Positions 1-9,332 of a DNA stretch of 64,000 nt are shown piece after piece. The position numbers and the translations under genes were made by a program. The stretch comes from Pelagadaptatus aseana (GTDB lineage Bacteria; Pseudomonadota; Gammaproteobacteria; Pseudomonadales; Cellvibrionaceae), in the NCBI GenBank assembly GCA_040365065.1, contig BAABNI010000005.1, forward strand, positions 186,001 through 250,000. Reading direction: 5' to 3'. Within the stretch, counting starts at the first letter, position 1; each line of letters opens with the position of its first letter. The notes beneath the pieces are model-generated. The model was given only the letters and a program-made list of their open reading frames with translations. It was not told the origin of the DNA and made no database searches.

Positions 1-2590
1 CTTCGTCAATGGGTTTGCTCAGATAGTCGTCCATGCCACACTGCTGAATCTGATCGTAGGTGTCTTTAATCACGTCGGCCGTCAAAGCCACGATCGGTGT
101 CGGATGGCGTTGTTGCTGTTGTTCGTTGAGTCGAATTGCCCGGGTGGCTTCAATCCCATCCATGACTGGCATATGAATATCCATCAGGATCATATCGAAC
201 CGCTCTTGCTGAAATTTTTCCACCGCCTCCTGACCGTTATTGGCGCAGGCGACTTCAAGCCCCAGATCTTCAAGCAGGTCACAGGCAATGATCTGGTTGA
301 ACTCCACATCCTCTACCAGCAGCACCTTGCCATTCAGGGTGATCTGTTCCTGTTCTAATACCTCACTGTTTTGATCTTCACCCGACAATGTACGCAGGGC
401 ATCGGGTTGCTGTATTTGCTCGATAAGCTGTCGCAGCGTCTTATTGGGTGCGTACAAGGGGGCTCTAATGATAAGTGATTCAGTGCCGGGATCGATAAGG
501 GTGGCGCGCGAACAGCTGCTGCTTAACAGTATGGTTGGCAGGTGGGTTTCGCTGTGGCAACGCGTTACCAGATCCTCTGAGGTGGTGATCACAACATCAC
601 CGTGTTTGCCAGAGTCTGCCAGCGTGGTGTCATCCTCGATAATGTCTATATTCGACAGTCCCCACAGTGGCAGTGATGTGTAATTTTTCTGTGGGTCCAG
701 TAGCAGTATGTGGGACTTGTCATTCACTTCAGAGGGTGCACTGGTTTGAGAAATGGGCATGTCAATGCGGAAGATTGAGCCCTGACCGAATATGCTTTTT
801 ACCGAGATTTCACTGCCCATCAATTCGGCCAGTTTTTTACAAATGGACAAGCCCAGACCGCTGCCACCGAAACGCCGGGTAATATTGTTTTCCGCCTGGG
901 TAAAGGCTTCAAACAAGTGTGGGATGGCTTCCTGCTTGATGCCGATACCGGTGTCGGAGATGGTGCACTGCAGACAACCGTCGCCGCTTTTGTCGATATC
1001 CAGTGTGACCTGGCCCTCATCGGTGAATTTAATGGCGTTGCTGAGCAGGTTCATAATAATCTGTTTGATGCGGGTCGGATCGCCTTGCCAGGTTCCCTCG
1101 CAGGAAGCATCAAAGCGGTAATGCAGGACGATTTGCTTTTCCTGTGCGCGCCCGGAAAAAATGGTCATTAAATCGGTGGTAATTTTTTCCAGATCAAATT
1201 CAACCTGCTCGAGTTGCATTTCACCGCTTTCGATTTTTGAAAAATCCAGTATGTCGTTGATGATGTCCATCAGGGTTTCCCCTGAGCGCTGGATCAATAG
1301 CAGGGCATCTTTTTGTTTGTCGTCCAGGCTGGTTTTTGTCAGCTGGTTGGCGCCGCCGAGCACCGCGTTCATGGGGGTGCGAATTTCATGGGACATGGCT
1401 GCCAGAAAAAGAGTTTTGGCCTGGTTGGCACGAGTCGCTACTTCGGCCAGTTCTCTGGATTTTTCACTTTGTTTGATCAGGTCCTGATTGAGTTGATCGG
1501 TAACACGCTTGGCGTCAAACAGTTCTTCTGTCCGTTGGAAAATACCTTCTTCCAGCATACGGTTCTGGTTCTGCAGGGCGCTTTGGCTTTGGCGTATGTT
1601 GGTGGTGATGTAATAAAACAGCAGGCAGGAAAGTATGATCAGCGAGGAGACCAGCGTCAGTACAAAAAATTGCATTTGTTTGAGGTTGGTCAGGTTTTTC
1701 TGCAGCGCCGCAACCAGACTGTCGGAAATCTTGTCAGCCTGCTGATCCAGCAGATGCAGGCTGGTGGCAGTCAGTTGATAAAGTTGTGTCAGATCTGAAT
1801 CAGTGGTGTTTTGCTCCTGCAAACCAAAGAACAGGTTGCGGCGAACTTTCTCCGCTATTTTCAGGGCCAGGTTCATGGTCTGTTTGACAGCCTTGGCCAG
1901 TAGAACATTGCCTTCGGGGTCAATGATGGCGGTATCGAGTTCGGTTATCAGGCTTCGGTGTTCGTTAACCTGGCGTACGTGTTTTTTGACTTCGTTGTTG
2001 GCCAGAGTGATGTCGTCAATAATCGTCAGATGTTCTGTGTTAAGCAGAATGGACGTCAGTGCGTTGTGCAATCTGGGCAGGATACTGCCGATATGATCTA
2101 CCTTCTGGTGGTTCTGATCTGACGATATCAACAGTAAACCGGAATCCAGAATACTCTGGTAATAAAGCTGTTGCAGTTGCCGGCTGTTGGACTGGAAATC
2201 CTGCTGCAGTTGAATCCAGGTCAATTCCTTTTGGGTGTGTCGTTGCTGTTCGATAAGGGCTTCAAAGTCCTGGTATTGTTGCTGCAGCTCAGGCAGGCCC
2301 AGATGTTGACTCGAGGCATCGTGTTTCGGATGTTCAATGGTGCTGTAGTGTTTCAGTCTGGGCAGATGCACATCGATAAAATGATCGTGAATATGGTGAA
2401 GCCTGTGCAGGGAGTCGATGCCGGTCAGTTGATTTTCAAGCTGCTGGCGCTTGTCATTGAGCTCTTCGAGGTACAGAAAAACCAGACCGACCAGAGGAAT
2501 AATCAGCAGCAGGGCAATCAGCATCAGGCGTTGTCCGGTTTTCTGGCTCGATATCAGTTCGAGTTCTGGTTCAACAGATTTTTCCGTCAT
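1..2590 (-). CDS. Hybrid sensor histidine kinase with receiver domain (3' end outside window)
   Basis: Membrane-bound two-component sensor of which at least 863 residues are visible; the C-terminus lies beyond the window start. After a short cytoplasmic tail there is a membrane segment near residues 20-40, a large, mostly helical periplasmic region to about 305, and a second membrane segment near 306-330. The dimerisation/phosphoacceptor domain has the H-box MSHEIRTPMN with His401. The ATPase domain shows an N-box (NLLSNAIKFT), DTGIGI and GGSGLGL. A degenerate receiver-like stretch follows, then a good receiver with LVEDVEFNQ, the phosphoacceptor Asp804 in LMDIHMPVMDG, and SKP. No Hpt domain is visible before the cut. 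It is divergent from a TonB receptor/YfiR-like pair, an arrangement that suggests they share a signal. The signal and the output partner are unknown. Confidence 0.93.
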   Translation of the reverse strand, partial: MTEKSVEPELELISSQKTGQRLMLIALLLIIPLVGLVFLYLEELNDKRQQLENQLTGIDSLHRLHHIHDHFIDVHLPRLKHYSTIEHPKHDASSQHLGLPELQQQYQDFEALIEQQRHTQKELTWIQLQQDFQSNSRQLQQLYYQSILDSGLLLISSDQNHQKVDHIGSILPRLHNALTSILLNTEHLTIIDDITLANNEVKKHVRQVNEHRSLITELDTAIIDPEGNVLLAKAVKQTMNLALKIAEKVRRNLFFGLQEQNTTDSDLTQLYQLTATSLHLLDQQADKISDSLVAALQKNLTNLKQMQFFVLTLVSSLIILSCLLFYYITTNIRQSQSALQNQNRMLEEGIFQRTEELFDAKRVTDQLNQDLIKQSEKSRELAEVATRANQAKTLFLAAMSHEIRTPMNAVLGGANQLTKTSLDDKQKDALLLIQRSGETLMDIINDILDFSKIESGEMQLEQVEFDLEKITTDLMTIFSGRAQEKQIVLHYRFDASCEGTWQGDPTRIKQIIMNLLSNAIKFTDEGQVTLDIDKSGDGCLQCTISDTGIGIKQEAIPHLFEAFTQAENNITRRFGGSGLGLSICKKLAELMGSEISVKSIFGQGSIFRIDMPISQTSAPSEVNDKSHILLLDPQKNYTSLPLWGLSNIDIIEDDTTLADSGKHGDVVITTSEDLVTRCHSETHLPTILLSSSCSRATLIDPGTESLIIRAPLYAPNKTLRQLIEQIQQPDALRTLSGEDQNSEVLEQEQITLNGKVLLVEDVEFNQIIACDLLEDLGLEVACANNGQEAVEKFQQERFDMILMDIHMPVMDGIEATRAIRLNEQQQQRHPTPIVALTADVIKDTYDQIQQCGMDDYLSKPIDE

Positions 2591-2817
2591 GATTTGTAGG
2601 GTTATTACTCGTTTACGCTCGGCTATGTTTGGCTCTGAAAGTATCGGCAATTCCCGCCTGTTAGTTTTTAGAGATTGCAGGCACCGCGGTTGTGCAGCGA
2701 CTAATATAAAGACTGTACTAATCAAATGTAGTCGTTGAATCCGGCAAATGCTCGCAGAGTCATGAGGCTGGAGTTCACTAGGATGACTGATTGGATGGCT
2801 GACAGAAAACCCTCATC

Positions 2818-5187
2818 ATGATGACACAGCGCTTTTTACGCAATACCAGTGTTTTACGGAACACCGGTGTTTCGTTGTACCTGCTAACAGCTCTGACAGC
2901 GGTCAGAGCAGACTCCGGACTGGAGCAGCTGTCGTTGCAGGAAATCATGCAGCAGCGAACTCTGTTGCATCGCGATTCACAAACCGCTTCTGCCGCGGGT
3001 GAGAGCATTAAGAATGCGCCTGCAGCCATGGTGGTCATCGACGCCAATGACATACAGCGTCGCGGTTACGACAGTCTCGATGACATGCTTCATGATTTGC
3101 CGGGATTTGATACGGTCATCACCAATGGCACCATGCAGGCGGTCTCCTACCAACGGGGTTACCGTACCCCCTGGTTACAGCGCACCCTGTTTCTGATCAA
3201 CGGCAAGGTGGATAACAACCTCTGGAATCACTCGGCCCAGTTATCACGCCAATACCCGCTGGATATGGTGGATCGCATTGAAGTGCTCTACGGCCCAGCC
3301 AGTGCGGTCTATGGCGCCAATGCCTTTCTGGGGGTGATCAATGTGATTACCCGCGATGAGGCGGGGTTGCAGGATGGTGACCACCATGCCTCGGTCACGG
3401 TGCGCAGTGGCAGCTTTGATTCCCAGTCGGTGGATCTGACTGTGAACGGCCGCAGTGGTGATTTTTGGTACAACCTTGGCGGCCGCTGGTTTGAAAGCGA
3501 TGAAGCGGGGATCGACGATTACGCCGATTGGGGTTACACCCGCGAGGCGCTGCTGCGTGATCCGCTGATCTGGGGTGCGGGTATTGGTCTGGCCAATGAT
3601 CCGGCCACGGGGAATCCCAGCCCGGTGGGTGATATCAATGTCAATGGTGTGGTCGAAAGCTTTGAGAAGTTCAATGGCTCGCCTCTTGGAAGCTACAGTG
3701 ACCGTTCAGAGGATGTGGGCTTTATCGGTGAGCTGGGTTATCAGAACTGGACTTTGGGAGGCATCTATTGGGAGACGGAGGAGGGTTATGGACCCTATTA
3801 CTCGTTTGCCGATGGCCAGCCAGGCGGGCCATGGGTTCACGATTCGCTGCAGCTCTATGTTGAGCACGATTATCAGTGGTCCACACGGTTTACCATGGCC
3901 AGCCGTTTGTTGTATCGGGAAAACAGCGTGGGCGGTAACTGGCTGGAATCCTTTGCGGGCTCGGTCAGCATCAGCGACTGGTTCAGTGACAACAGCGCCT
4001 GGCGCTTTGAACAGCAATACAATTATCAGCTACGCGAGGATCTGCTGGTCAGTGCCGGCATCAAATACGAGCAGAAATCCCTCACTAAGCTTTACCTGAT
4101 TTGTAACTACTACGACGCCACGGCGGTGTGCCCCGCACAAGCGGCTACCGCCAGTGATGGCATTGGCTCCGATGGCTCTGGCGTGCTGGCGGCCAACAGC
4201 ATCAGTTCGTTAAACCCGTTGCCTTTGCCGCCGAGTACCGGTGACTCGATTCCAGGCTTTAATGTGCAGGACACCATCGATCGCGGTTTGTTTGGTGAAG
4301 TGGCCTACGATCTGGGTAAGTGGCGCCTGAATCTGGGACTGCGCTGGGACGATAACAGTGCTTACGGGCAGGATTTCAATCCGCGGGCGGCGTTTATCTA
4401 TCACTGGCGTCACGACACCACGTTCAAACTGATCTATGGCGAGGCCTTTCAGGAACCCTCTGCCAAAGATCTCTACGGCGGTTGGAATGGGCGAGCAGCC
4501 AACCCGGATCTGAAACCTGAGAAAGCCAGAAATCTTGAATTTATTGCGATTCATCAGGGTAAATATCTGCTGCACGATGCGTCACTGTTTGTCGCCAGTT
4601 ATGACAATGTGATTGCCGGCGCCGAGAATGTCGGCAAGCGTCGCATTCAGGGGTTGGAATATCGGGGCAGTTTCCATTTTGATAATGTTATCGAGCGTGC
4701 GGCCCCGATCAGTGGCCAGATCTATTACACCTTTCTCGATGCCAAAGCCAGCCAGCAATACAACAACGACACGGGCAATTGGGACTCCCAGTGGGATGAC
4801 CAGGGCGATGTGGCGCCTCACAAGGTTAACCTTCTGTTGAATCTGCCGTTATCGAATCGCTGGAATCTCAATCTGCGTACCCAGTGGGTCAGCGAACGGG
4901 AGCTGTTCTCAGAAAATCCCCTGCGCGCTGATTCCAATCCATCGCGCAGTGACAATCGCAAGGCCGAAGCCTTTACCAAGGTCGATGCGCATTTGCTCTA
5001 CAACAGTCGGGCCTGGCAATTGGGGTTCAAAGTTGAAAACCTGCTTGAGGAAGAATTTTTGCAACCCGGTGTGGAAGGGGCTTCCAGTGGTGATGACTTC
5101 AGTATCGATGCTGATGGTTTTCAGAACTCACTGTTGCCCTATGTCAAAGAGCGGATTTACACCCTGACCGTAATGTACCGGATGTAG
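2818..5187 (+). CDS. TonB-dependent outer membrane receptor
   Basis: Outer-membrane beta-barrel transporter or signalling receptor of 789 residues. The N-terminus looks like a signal peptide ending near residue 31. A plug domain follows at about 50-180 (NAPAAMVVIDANDIQRRGY, then RIEVLYGPASAVYGANAFLG and VINVITR). The rest alternates aromatic-rich strands as in a 22-strand barrel and ends YTLTVMYRM, with Met rather than the usual terminal Phe. It resembles the colicin I/vitamin B12 receptor group (CirA/BtuB-like), but the ligand cannot be read from sequence. It lies three bases before a YfiR-like gene and is divergent from a hybrid kinase, so it may pass a signal inwards rather than only import. 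The start could be Met1 or Met2; no strong ribosome site is seen. Confidence 0.93.
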   Translation: MMTQRFLRNTSVLRNTGVSLYLLTALTAVRADSGLEQLSLQEIMQQRTLLHRDSQTASAAGESIKNAPAAMVVIDANDIQRRGYDSLDDMLHDLPGFDTVITNGTMQAVSYQRGYRTPWLQRTLFLINGKVDNNLWNHSAQLSRQYPLDMVDRIEVLYGPASAVYGANAFLGVINVITRDEAGLQDGDHHASVTVRSGSFDSQSVDLTVNGRSGDFWYNLGGRWFESDEAGIDDYADWGYTREALLRDPLIWGAGIGLANDPATGNPSPVGDINVNGVVESFEKFNGSPLGSYSDRSEDVGFIGELGYQNWTLGGIYWETEEGYGPYYSFADGQPGGPWVHDSLQLYVEHDYQWSTRFTMASRLLYRENSVGGNWLESFAGSVSISDWFSDNSAWRFEQQYNYQLREDLLVSAGIKYEQKSLTKLYLICNYYDATAVCPAQAATASDGIGSDGSGVLAANSISSLNPLPLPPSTGDSIPGFNVQDTIDRGLFGEVAYDLGKWRLNLGLRWDDNSAYGQDFNPRAAFIYHWRHDTTFKLIYGEAFQEPSAKDLYGGWNGRAANPDLKPEKARNLEFIAIHQGKYLLHDASLFVASYDNVIAGAENVGKRRIQGLEYRGSFHFDNVIERAAPISGQIYYTFLDAKASQQYNNDTGNWDSQWDDQGDVAPHKVNLLLNLPLSNRWNLNLRTQWVSERELFSENPLRADSNPSRSDNRKAEAFTKVDAHLLYNSRAWQLGFKVENLLEEEFLQPGVEGASSGDDFSIDADGFQNSLLPYVKERIYTLTVMYRM

Positions 5188-5190
5188 GCC

Positions 5191-5748
5191 ATGAAGATTG
5201 CCAGCAGCGCCTTTCATCACATCCTTACCGCAGCGCCTCGATTGCTGGCAGGGCTGCGGTTGTCTGGTGTGGTCTTGGTTGCGATGCTGGTATTGATGAG
5301 CCCGACGCTTGCCAAACCTCTGCCGGAAAAAATGAGCGCCGTGCTGTTGCTCAAATCACTCGAACTTGTGGAAAATCTCGACCTGCAGGATCCAGTCAAA
5401 GTTTTAGTGCTTGGCAATGTCAAAGTGGCCAATACGCTGGAGGCTTTAATGAATAACAGCGCTGATCGTCCTCTGCAGGTGCAGGTTTTAACAAACCAGG
5501 CGCCCGAGCTGGTGCAACCGGATGTTATTTTTCTCTCGCCGCAAGCGTCACTGCCCGAGGTGATGTTGTACGCTGAGCAGTCAAAGGTACTCACGGTAAC
5601 CGATAATATTGACCTCGCCACTCAGGGGGTTGTGTTGACCCTGTATGACAACGAAGGCTTGCCGGGCATTATCCTTAATGTGGGTGCTTCCCGTGCCTCC
5701 GGCGTGCAGTGGTCACCGCAAATACTTGAGGTTGCCGACCCGCTGTAA
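5191..5748 (+). CDS. YfiR-like (DUF4154) periplasmic protein
   Basis: Protein of 185 residues with a basic N-terminus and a hydrophobic segment (LVAMLVLMSPTLA), as in an exported protein. The body matches the DUF4154/YfiR pattern: a beta strand with KVLVLGNVKVANTL, a central VIFLSP strand, then SKVLTVTDNIDLATQGVVLTL and a final IILNVGASRASGVQWSPQIL, corresponding to the family's 'G..I.F....rv.FeIN..aA...gL..s..LL' ending. In Pseudomonas, YfiR is a periplasmic repressor of the YfiN diguanylate cyclase; many homologues instead sit beside TonB receptors and hybrid kinases, as here. It follows the receptor by three bases, so the two are surely co-transcribed. The stop abuts the stop of the next, convergent gene. 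A periplasmic link between receptor and kinase is my inference. Confidence 0.75.
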   Translation: MKIASSAFHHILTAAPRLLAGLRLSGVVLVAMLVLMSPTLAKPLPEKMSAVLLLKSLELVENLDLQDPVKVLVLGNVKVANTLEALMNNSADRPLQVQVLTNQAPELVQPDVIFLSPQASLPEVMLYAEQSKVLTVTDNIDLATQGVVLTLYDNEGLPGIILNVGASRASGVQWSPQILEVADPL

Positions 5749-6504
5749 TCACTCGCTGATGGTCAGTTGGAAGTGGTTGCTACGATTGTGTCGCTGGGCG
5801 TAAAGCGCGGGCAGAAAAAATTGCAGACTGGCGACTTCTTCTATCTGATGTCGCTGCCACTGCGCCATCAGCTCGGGGTGAAATACCCGGGCTCTCAAAT
5901 AGGCATTGATCACTCGGCCCAGCACGGGCAAATCTGAGCCGATGATGGCGTTCACCCGATAACGGGTGCCTCCGGCTTCGGCCTGATAAACGTGTTCCAC
6001 CCGGCCTATCTCAAGGGTGTCTGCCACTTTGGGGATGGCCACCATGCCGGCGTTGGAAAACTCCGTCATCAGGGCCGCTCCCTTGCTGTCAAATGGCCCA
6101 AACCACTCCTCGCGCATGATGATGGCACCTTTCGCTATTCCCGGTGTCCCATCCGGGGCGGGTTTTACCACCTGTATGCGACCGTGCTCGGTCGGATGAA
6201 AAATATGGTAGAGCGGATAGGTCTCGCCATTGAGCTCAACCGTGGATATTGGCAGCTGTTGATAAAACCAGGCCACCATGTCCGGTGTGATGCCTTCCAG
6301 AAAAAAGTGCTCCACTTGATTGTGAATCCGGCCCTGAGCATCAACATGCCAATGGCTGTCTGCTTTACGATAGTCGGGCAGTGTCCAGGGTAAGGGGCGG
6401 GGAGCATCGCGATGCAGGGCAGGCGGCTGGTAAAAGGCTGTCACCGCAGTGAGGGCAATAGTGAAAGCAATCAATAACAGCAGACAGGTTTTTATTATTT
6501 TCAT
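5749..6504 (-). CDS. Exported protein with DAPG hydrolase (PhlG)-like domain
   Basis: Protein of 251 residues. The first 25 are a signal peptide or membrane anchor (KTCLLLLIAFTIALTAVTAF). The rest resembles the PhlG (2,4-diacetylphloroglucinol hydrolase) domain family: NQVEHFFLEGITPDMVAWFY, YPLYHIFHPTEHGRI, REEWFGPF and a C-terminal HQIEEVASLQFFLPALYAQR. Histidines and glutamates in these motifs (HxxxxEH, HEH-type) could hold the zinc used by PhlG for C-C bond cleavage, but the exact ligands need alignment. The natural substrate in this bacterium is unknown, and the export signal is unusual for cytoplasmic PhlG. The gene stands alone, tail to tail with the YfiR-like gene and with no gap between stops. 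Confidence 0.6.
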   Translation of the reverse strand: MKIIKTCLLLLIAFTIALTAVTAFYQPPALHRDAPRPLPWTLPDYRKADSHWHVDAQGRIHNQVEHFFLEGITPDMVAWFYQQLPISTVELNGETYPLYHIFHPTEHGRIQVVKPAPDGTPGIAKGAIIMREEWFGPFDSKGAALMTEFSNAGMVAIPKVADTLEIGRVEHVYQAEAGGTRYRVNAIIGSDLPVLGRVINAYLRARVFHPELMAQWQRHQIEEVASLQFFLPALYAQRHNRSNHFQLTISE

Positions 6505-6601
6505 GGCGCGCAGAATTTGGAACGGTCGTTATGAGTTATGCTGAACAGGTTTCAGGAACAACATCTTATGTTATTCACCAGGGATTGTAGCGAGCCGGAT
6601 T

Positions 6602-8032
6602 ATGATAAATAGCGACATAATGATTGTCCTGACCTTTATGGTTTATTTATTGGTGATGCTGGGGATTGGACTCTGGGCCTATCGCCGTACCGATAACCTG
6701 TCCGATTACATTCTGGGTGGCCGTTCTCTGGGGGCCTTTCCTTCGGCATTGTCGGCCGGTGCCTCGGATATGTCGGGCTGGCTGTTGCTGGGGTTGCCCG
6801 GCTATGTCTATGCAGCGGGGCTGGAGGCTTTCTGGCTGGGTTTTGGTTTGTTTGTTGGTACCTGGCTCAATTGGCAATGGGTGGCACCCGGGTTGCGTAC
6901 GGCAACCAAAAAGGCCAATGACAGCCTGACGCTGCCGGATTACTTCGGTAACCGCTTTCATGATCGCTTTTTACTGCGCGCCATATCGGCCGTCTTTATT
7001 TTGCTGTTTTTTACGTTTTACGCGAGCTCCGGTCTGGTGGCCGCCGGCAAGCTGTTCGTCAATGTGTTTGAGTTTGATTATTTCTGGGCGGTGACGCTGG
7101 GGGCTCTGGCGGTGATGTCTTACACCATGTTTGGTGGTTATCTTGCGGTGGCCTGGACCGATATGGTTCAGGGATTGCTCATGGTTGCGGCTCTGGTTCT
7201 GGTGCCCTTGGTGGTGTTTCAGGCATTGGATCAATCCCCCACAGACATCTTGCACAATGCCAATCCCTTTTTGCTGGATATCTGGACCAATGCCAAAGGT
7301 GAAGCGTTGGGAGCAGTGGCAATCGTATCCCTGTTGGCCTGGGGGCTGGGGTATTTTGGTCAGCCCCATATTCTGGCCCGTTTTATGGCCATTGAAAGTC
7401 GTGAGGCGGTGGCACCGGCACGACGCATTGCGGTGACCTGGACGGCCATCGGTTTGATCGGGGCGTTTCTGGTCGGGGTGGCCGGGCTGGGCTATTTTGC
7501 CGAGCCTCTGGCCGATCCGGAAACGGTATTTATTGCTCTGGTGCAGGAGGCGCTGTTTCACCCGGTGTTTGCCGGGGTGCTGCTGGCAGCGATTCTGGCG
7601 GCAATCATGTCCACCGCCGATTCGCAGTTGCTGGTGTGCTCGTCGGTGTTAACCGAAGATATCTATCGCCGGCTGACACGGTCTAAGCCCGACGATCGCT
7701 CTCTGGTCTGGGTGGGGCGTCTGGCGGTTGCCGCTGTGGCCTTGCTGGCCTGGTATCTGGCGCTGGATCCGAACCGCTCGGTTCTTAACTTGGTGGCCTA
7801 TGCCTGGGCTGGTTTTGGTGCCGCATTCGGGCCGGCGGTGTTGTTGTCATTGCACTGGCCGGGCATCAATCGCTGGGGGGGTCTTGCCGGTATTCTGGTG
7901 GGTGGCCTGACGGTTGTGATCTGGAAACAGCTGGAGGGTGGCTGGTTTGATCTTTATGAGATTGTGCCGGGTTTTGTGTTGTCGACGTTGGCCATACTGG
8001 TGGTCAGTCATTTGACGCGCGCAACCAGATAA
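6602..8032 (+). CDS. putP: Sodium/proline symporter
   Basis: Inner-membrane Na+/proline co-transporter of the SSS family, 476 residues (E. coli PutP 502). The sequence is strongly hydrophobic with about 12-13 helices. Diagnostic stretches are DYILGGRSLG near residue 40, SAGASDMSGWLLLGLPGYVY (the Asp/Ser Na+-binding helix 2 of PutP), and IMSTADSQLLVCSSVLTEDIYR (the Na2 site in helix 9). The start follows GGATTATG; an in-frame ATG also occurs shortly downstream. No putA is adjacent, so use for proline breakdown or for osmoprotection cannot be distinguished. Single-gene unit, with the VOC gene convergent downstream. Confidence 0.9.
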   Translation: MINSDIMIVLTFMVYLLVMLGIGLWAYRRTDNLSDYILGGRSLGAFPSALSAGASDMSGWLLLGLPGYVYAAGLEAFWLGFGLFVGTWLNWQWVAPGLRTATKKANDSLTLPDYFGNRFHDRFLLRAISAVFILLFFTFYASSGLVAAGKLFVNVFEFDYFWAVTLGALAVMSYTMFGGYLAVAWTDMVQGLLMVAALVLVPLVVFQALDQSPTDILHNANPFLLDIWTNAKGEALGAVAIVSLLAWGLGYFGQPHILARFMAIESREAVAPARRIAVTWTAIGLIGAFLVGVAGLGYFAEPLADPETVFIALVQEALFHPVFAGVLLAAILAAIMSTADSQLLVCSSVLTEDIYRRLTRSKPDDRSLVWVGRLAVAAVALLAWYLALDPNRSVLNLVAYAWAGFGAAFGPAVLLSLHWPGINRWGGLAGILVGGLTVVIWKQLEGGWFDLYEIVPGFVLSTLAILVVSHLTRATR

Positions 8033-8069
8033 TTATCAGAACGCATTCGGATGTATGCATGACGCGGCT

Positions 8070-8447
8070 TTATTTTTTTAGTGCGGGGCAACAGACATTG
8101 AATTTGTTGCCATCGAGATCGCGAAAATAGGCGCAGTAAAAACCGGCCGGGCGCACCCCAGGTTTGCCCTCACACTCAGCGCCCAATTCCAGCGCCTTGT
8201 GGTAGACGCGATCAACGGTTTCCGGATCGCCAGCGGCCAGAGCAATCATGCTGCCATTGCCGATACTGGCATCGTTTCTATCCAGCGGTGTGCACACGCC
8301 TAAAAAGGGTTGCTCCAGGCTCTTGCCGTAAAAGGTGATGTGGGCAAAATCCATAAAGCGCTTTAAGCCCAGCTCCGGCATCAGCGCATCGTAAAATGCC
8401 ACGGCTTTTTCACGATCGTTGGTGCCGATCATCATGTATGCAAACAT
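8070..8447 (-). CDS. VOC (glyoxalase/bleomycin-resistance fold) family protein
   Basis: Small protein of 125 residues made of the two beta-alpha-beta-beta-beta modules of the vicinal oxygen chelate fold. It has the start pattern MIGTNDREKAVAFYDALMPELG and the end pattern FYCAYFRDLDGNKFNVCCP, where the Asp-x-x-Gly-Asn segment is the conserved metal-side strand. Close relatives are annotated as glyoxalase-like or lactoylglutathione lyase-like without proven substrate. The gene follows a glutathione transferase gene by 26 bases on the same strand, which suggests a shared thiol-detoxification role; this is inference. Confidence 0.85.
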   Translation of the reverse strand: MFAYMMIGTNDREKAVAFYDALMPELGLKRFMDFAHITFYGKSLEQPFLGVCTPLDRNDASIGNGSMIALAAGDPETVDRVYHKALELGAECEGKPGVRPAGFYCAYFRDLDGNKFNVCCPALKK

Positions 8448-8473
8448 TATTGTTTCCCCAAATTTTTAGGTGA

Positions 8474-9217
8474 TCAATCAGAGGCAATGCTGGTATTGGA
8501 TGCAATGGTGGCCCCCAGATTGGCATAGCGCTGTTTGGTGTCTTCCTTCCAGTGGTCCACTTCTTCTTTGGGGATACCGTATTCCAGTCCACGGGCCACC
8601 GCGGGGCGGGCCCGGACCCGATCGACCCAGGCCACCACATTGGCGTGACCGGTGATGTCGATCTTGCTCCACTTCCAGCCCCTGACCCAGGGATAGCAGG
8701 CGATATCGGCAATGGTGAAATTGTCGCCACAGATGTAGTCCTTGCCTTCCAGTTGCTTGTTGAGCACGCGCAGCAGGCGCTGGGCTTCGTTGTTGAAACG
8801 CTCCAGTGGGTGTTTTTTTTGTTCTTCAGGAAGATCCGCCAGATAGCGGGTGTAGGACAACTTGTTGCCGAAAGTGGGGCCCATGCCGGCGGCCTGCCAG
8901 AACAGCCACTGGATAACCTGCCAGCGCGACGCATCCTGAGGCAGCAATGGCGAGGGGTACTTTTCAGCCAGATAGAGGAGGATGGCGCAACTTTCCATCA
9001 GGGTTTGGTCGCCGTCCACCAGACCGGGAATTTTCTGATTGGGGCTGATCGCAGTAAACGCTTTGGAAAATTGCTCGCGGTTGCCTATGTCAACGTGCCT
9101 GACGTCGATGTCCGGCAGTTTGATACCGGCTTCAATCAGCTCTTCGAGCATGATGCTGACTTTCCAACCGTTGGGGGTGGCCCAGGTCCAGAGTTCCAGT
9201 GGTGGTGTGTTGCTCAT
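8474..9217 (-). CDS. Glutathione S-transferase family protein (YghU/YfcG-like)
   Basis: Cytosolic transferase of 247 residues. The thioredoxin-fold N-terminal domain (about 1-100) includes ATPNGWKVSIMLEEL, PNQKIPGLVDGDQTLMESCAILLYLAEKYPS and the cis-Pro of the IPGL segment. The helical C-terminal domain has YICGDNFTIADIACYPWVRGW, the N-capping box of GSTs. The TPNGWKV start and the length match the Nu-class YghU/YfcG proteins of E. coli, which bind two glutathiones and have disulfide-bond reductase activity. It is the first gene of a GST-VOC pair. Class assignment is likely, substrate unknown. Confidence 0.88.
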   Translation of the reverse strand: MSNTPPLELWTWATPNGWKVSIMLEELIEAGIKLPDIDVRHVDIGNREQFSKAFTAISPNQKIPGLVDGDQTLMESCAILLYLAEKYPSPLLPQDASRWQVIQWLFWQAAGMGPTFGNKLSYTRYLADLPEEQKKHPLERFNNEAQRLLRVLNKQLEGKDYICGDNFTIADIACYPWVRGWKWSKIDITGHANVVAWVDRVRARPAVARGLEYGIPKEEVDHWKEDTKQRYANLGATIASNTSIASD

Positions 9218-9332
9218 AAGCCGGCTCGCTCAATGGGTTGATGAGCGGGCAGGTTAGCATTGTGCGCACTGGTGAATAAGCCGGAAAACTGGAACAGATT
9301 GTTTGTATGTGTGAACAGTAAGACGAGAGGGG

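Noticed and set aside
1809..1824. TTTTGCTCCTGCAAAC resembling the repeat core GCAGGAGCAAAA
   Set aside because: It lies inside the kinase coding sequence in a normal coiled-coil region without the flanking arms; probably chance.
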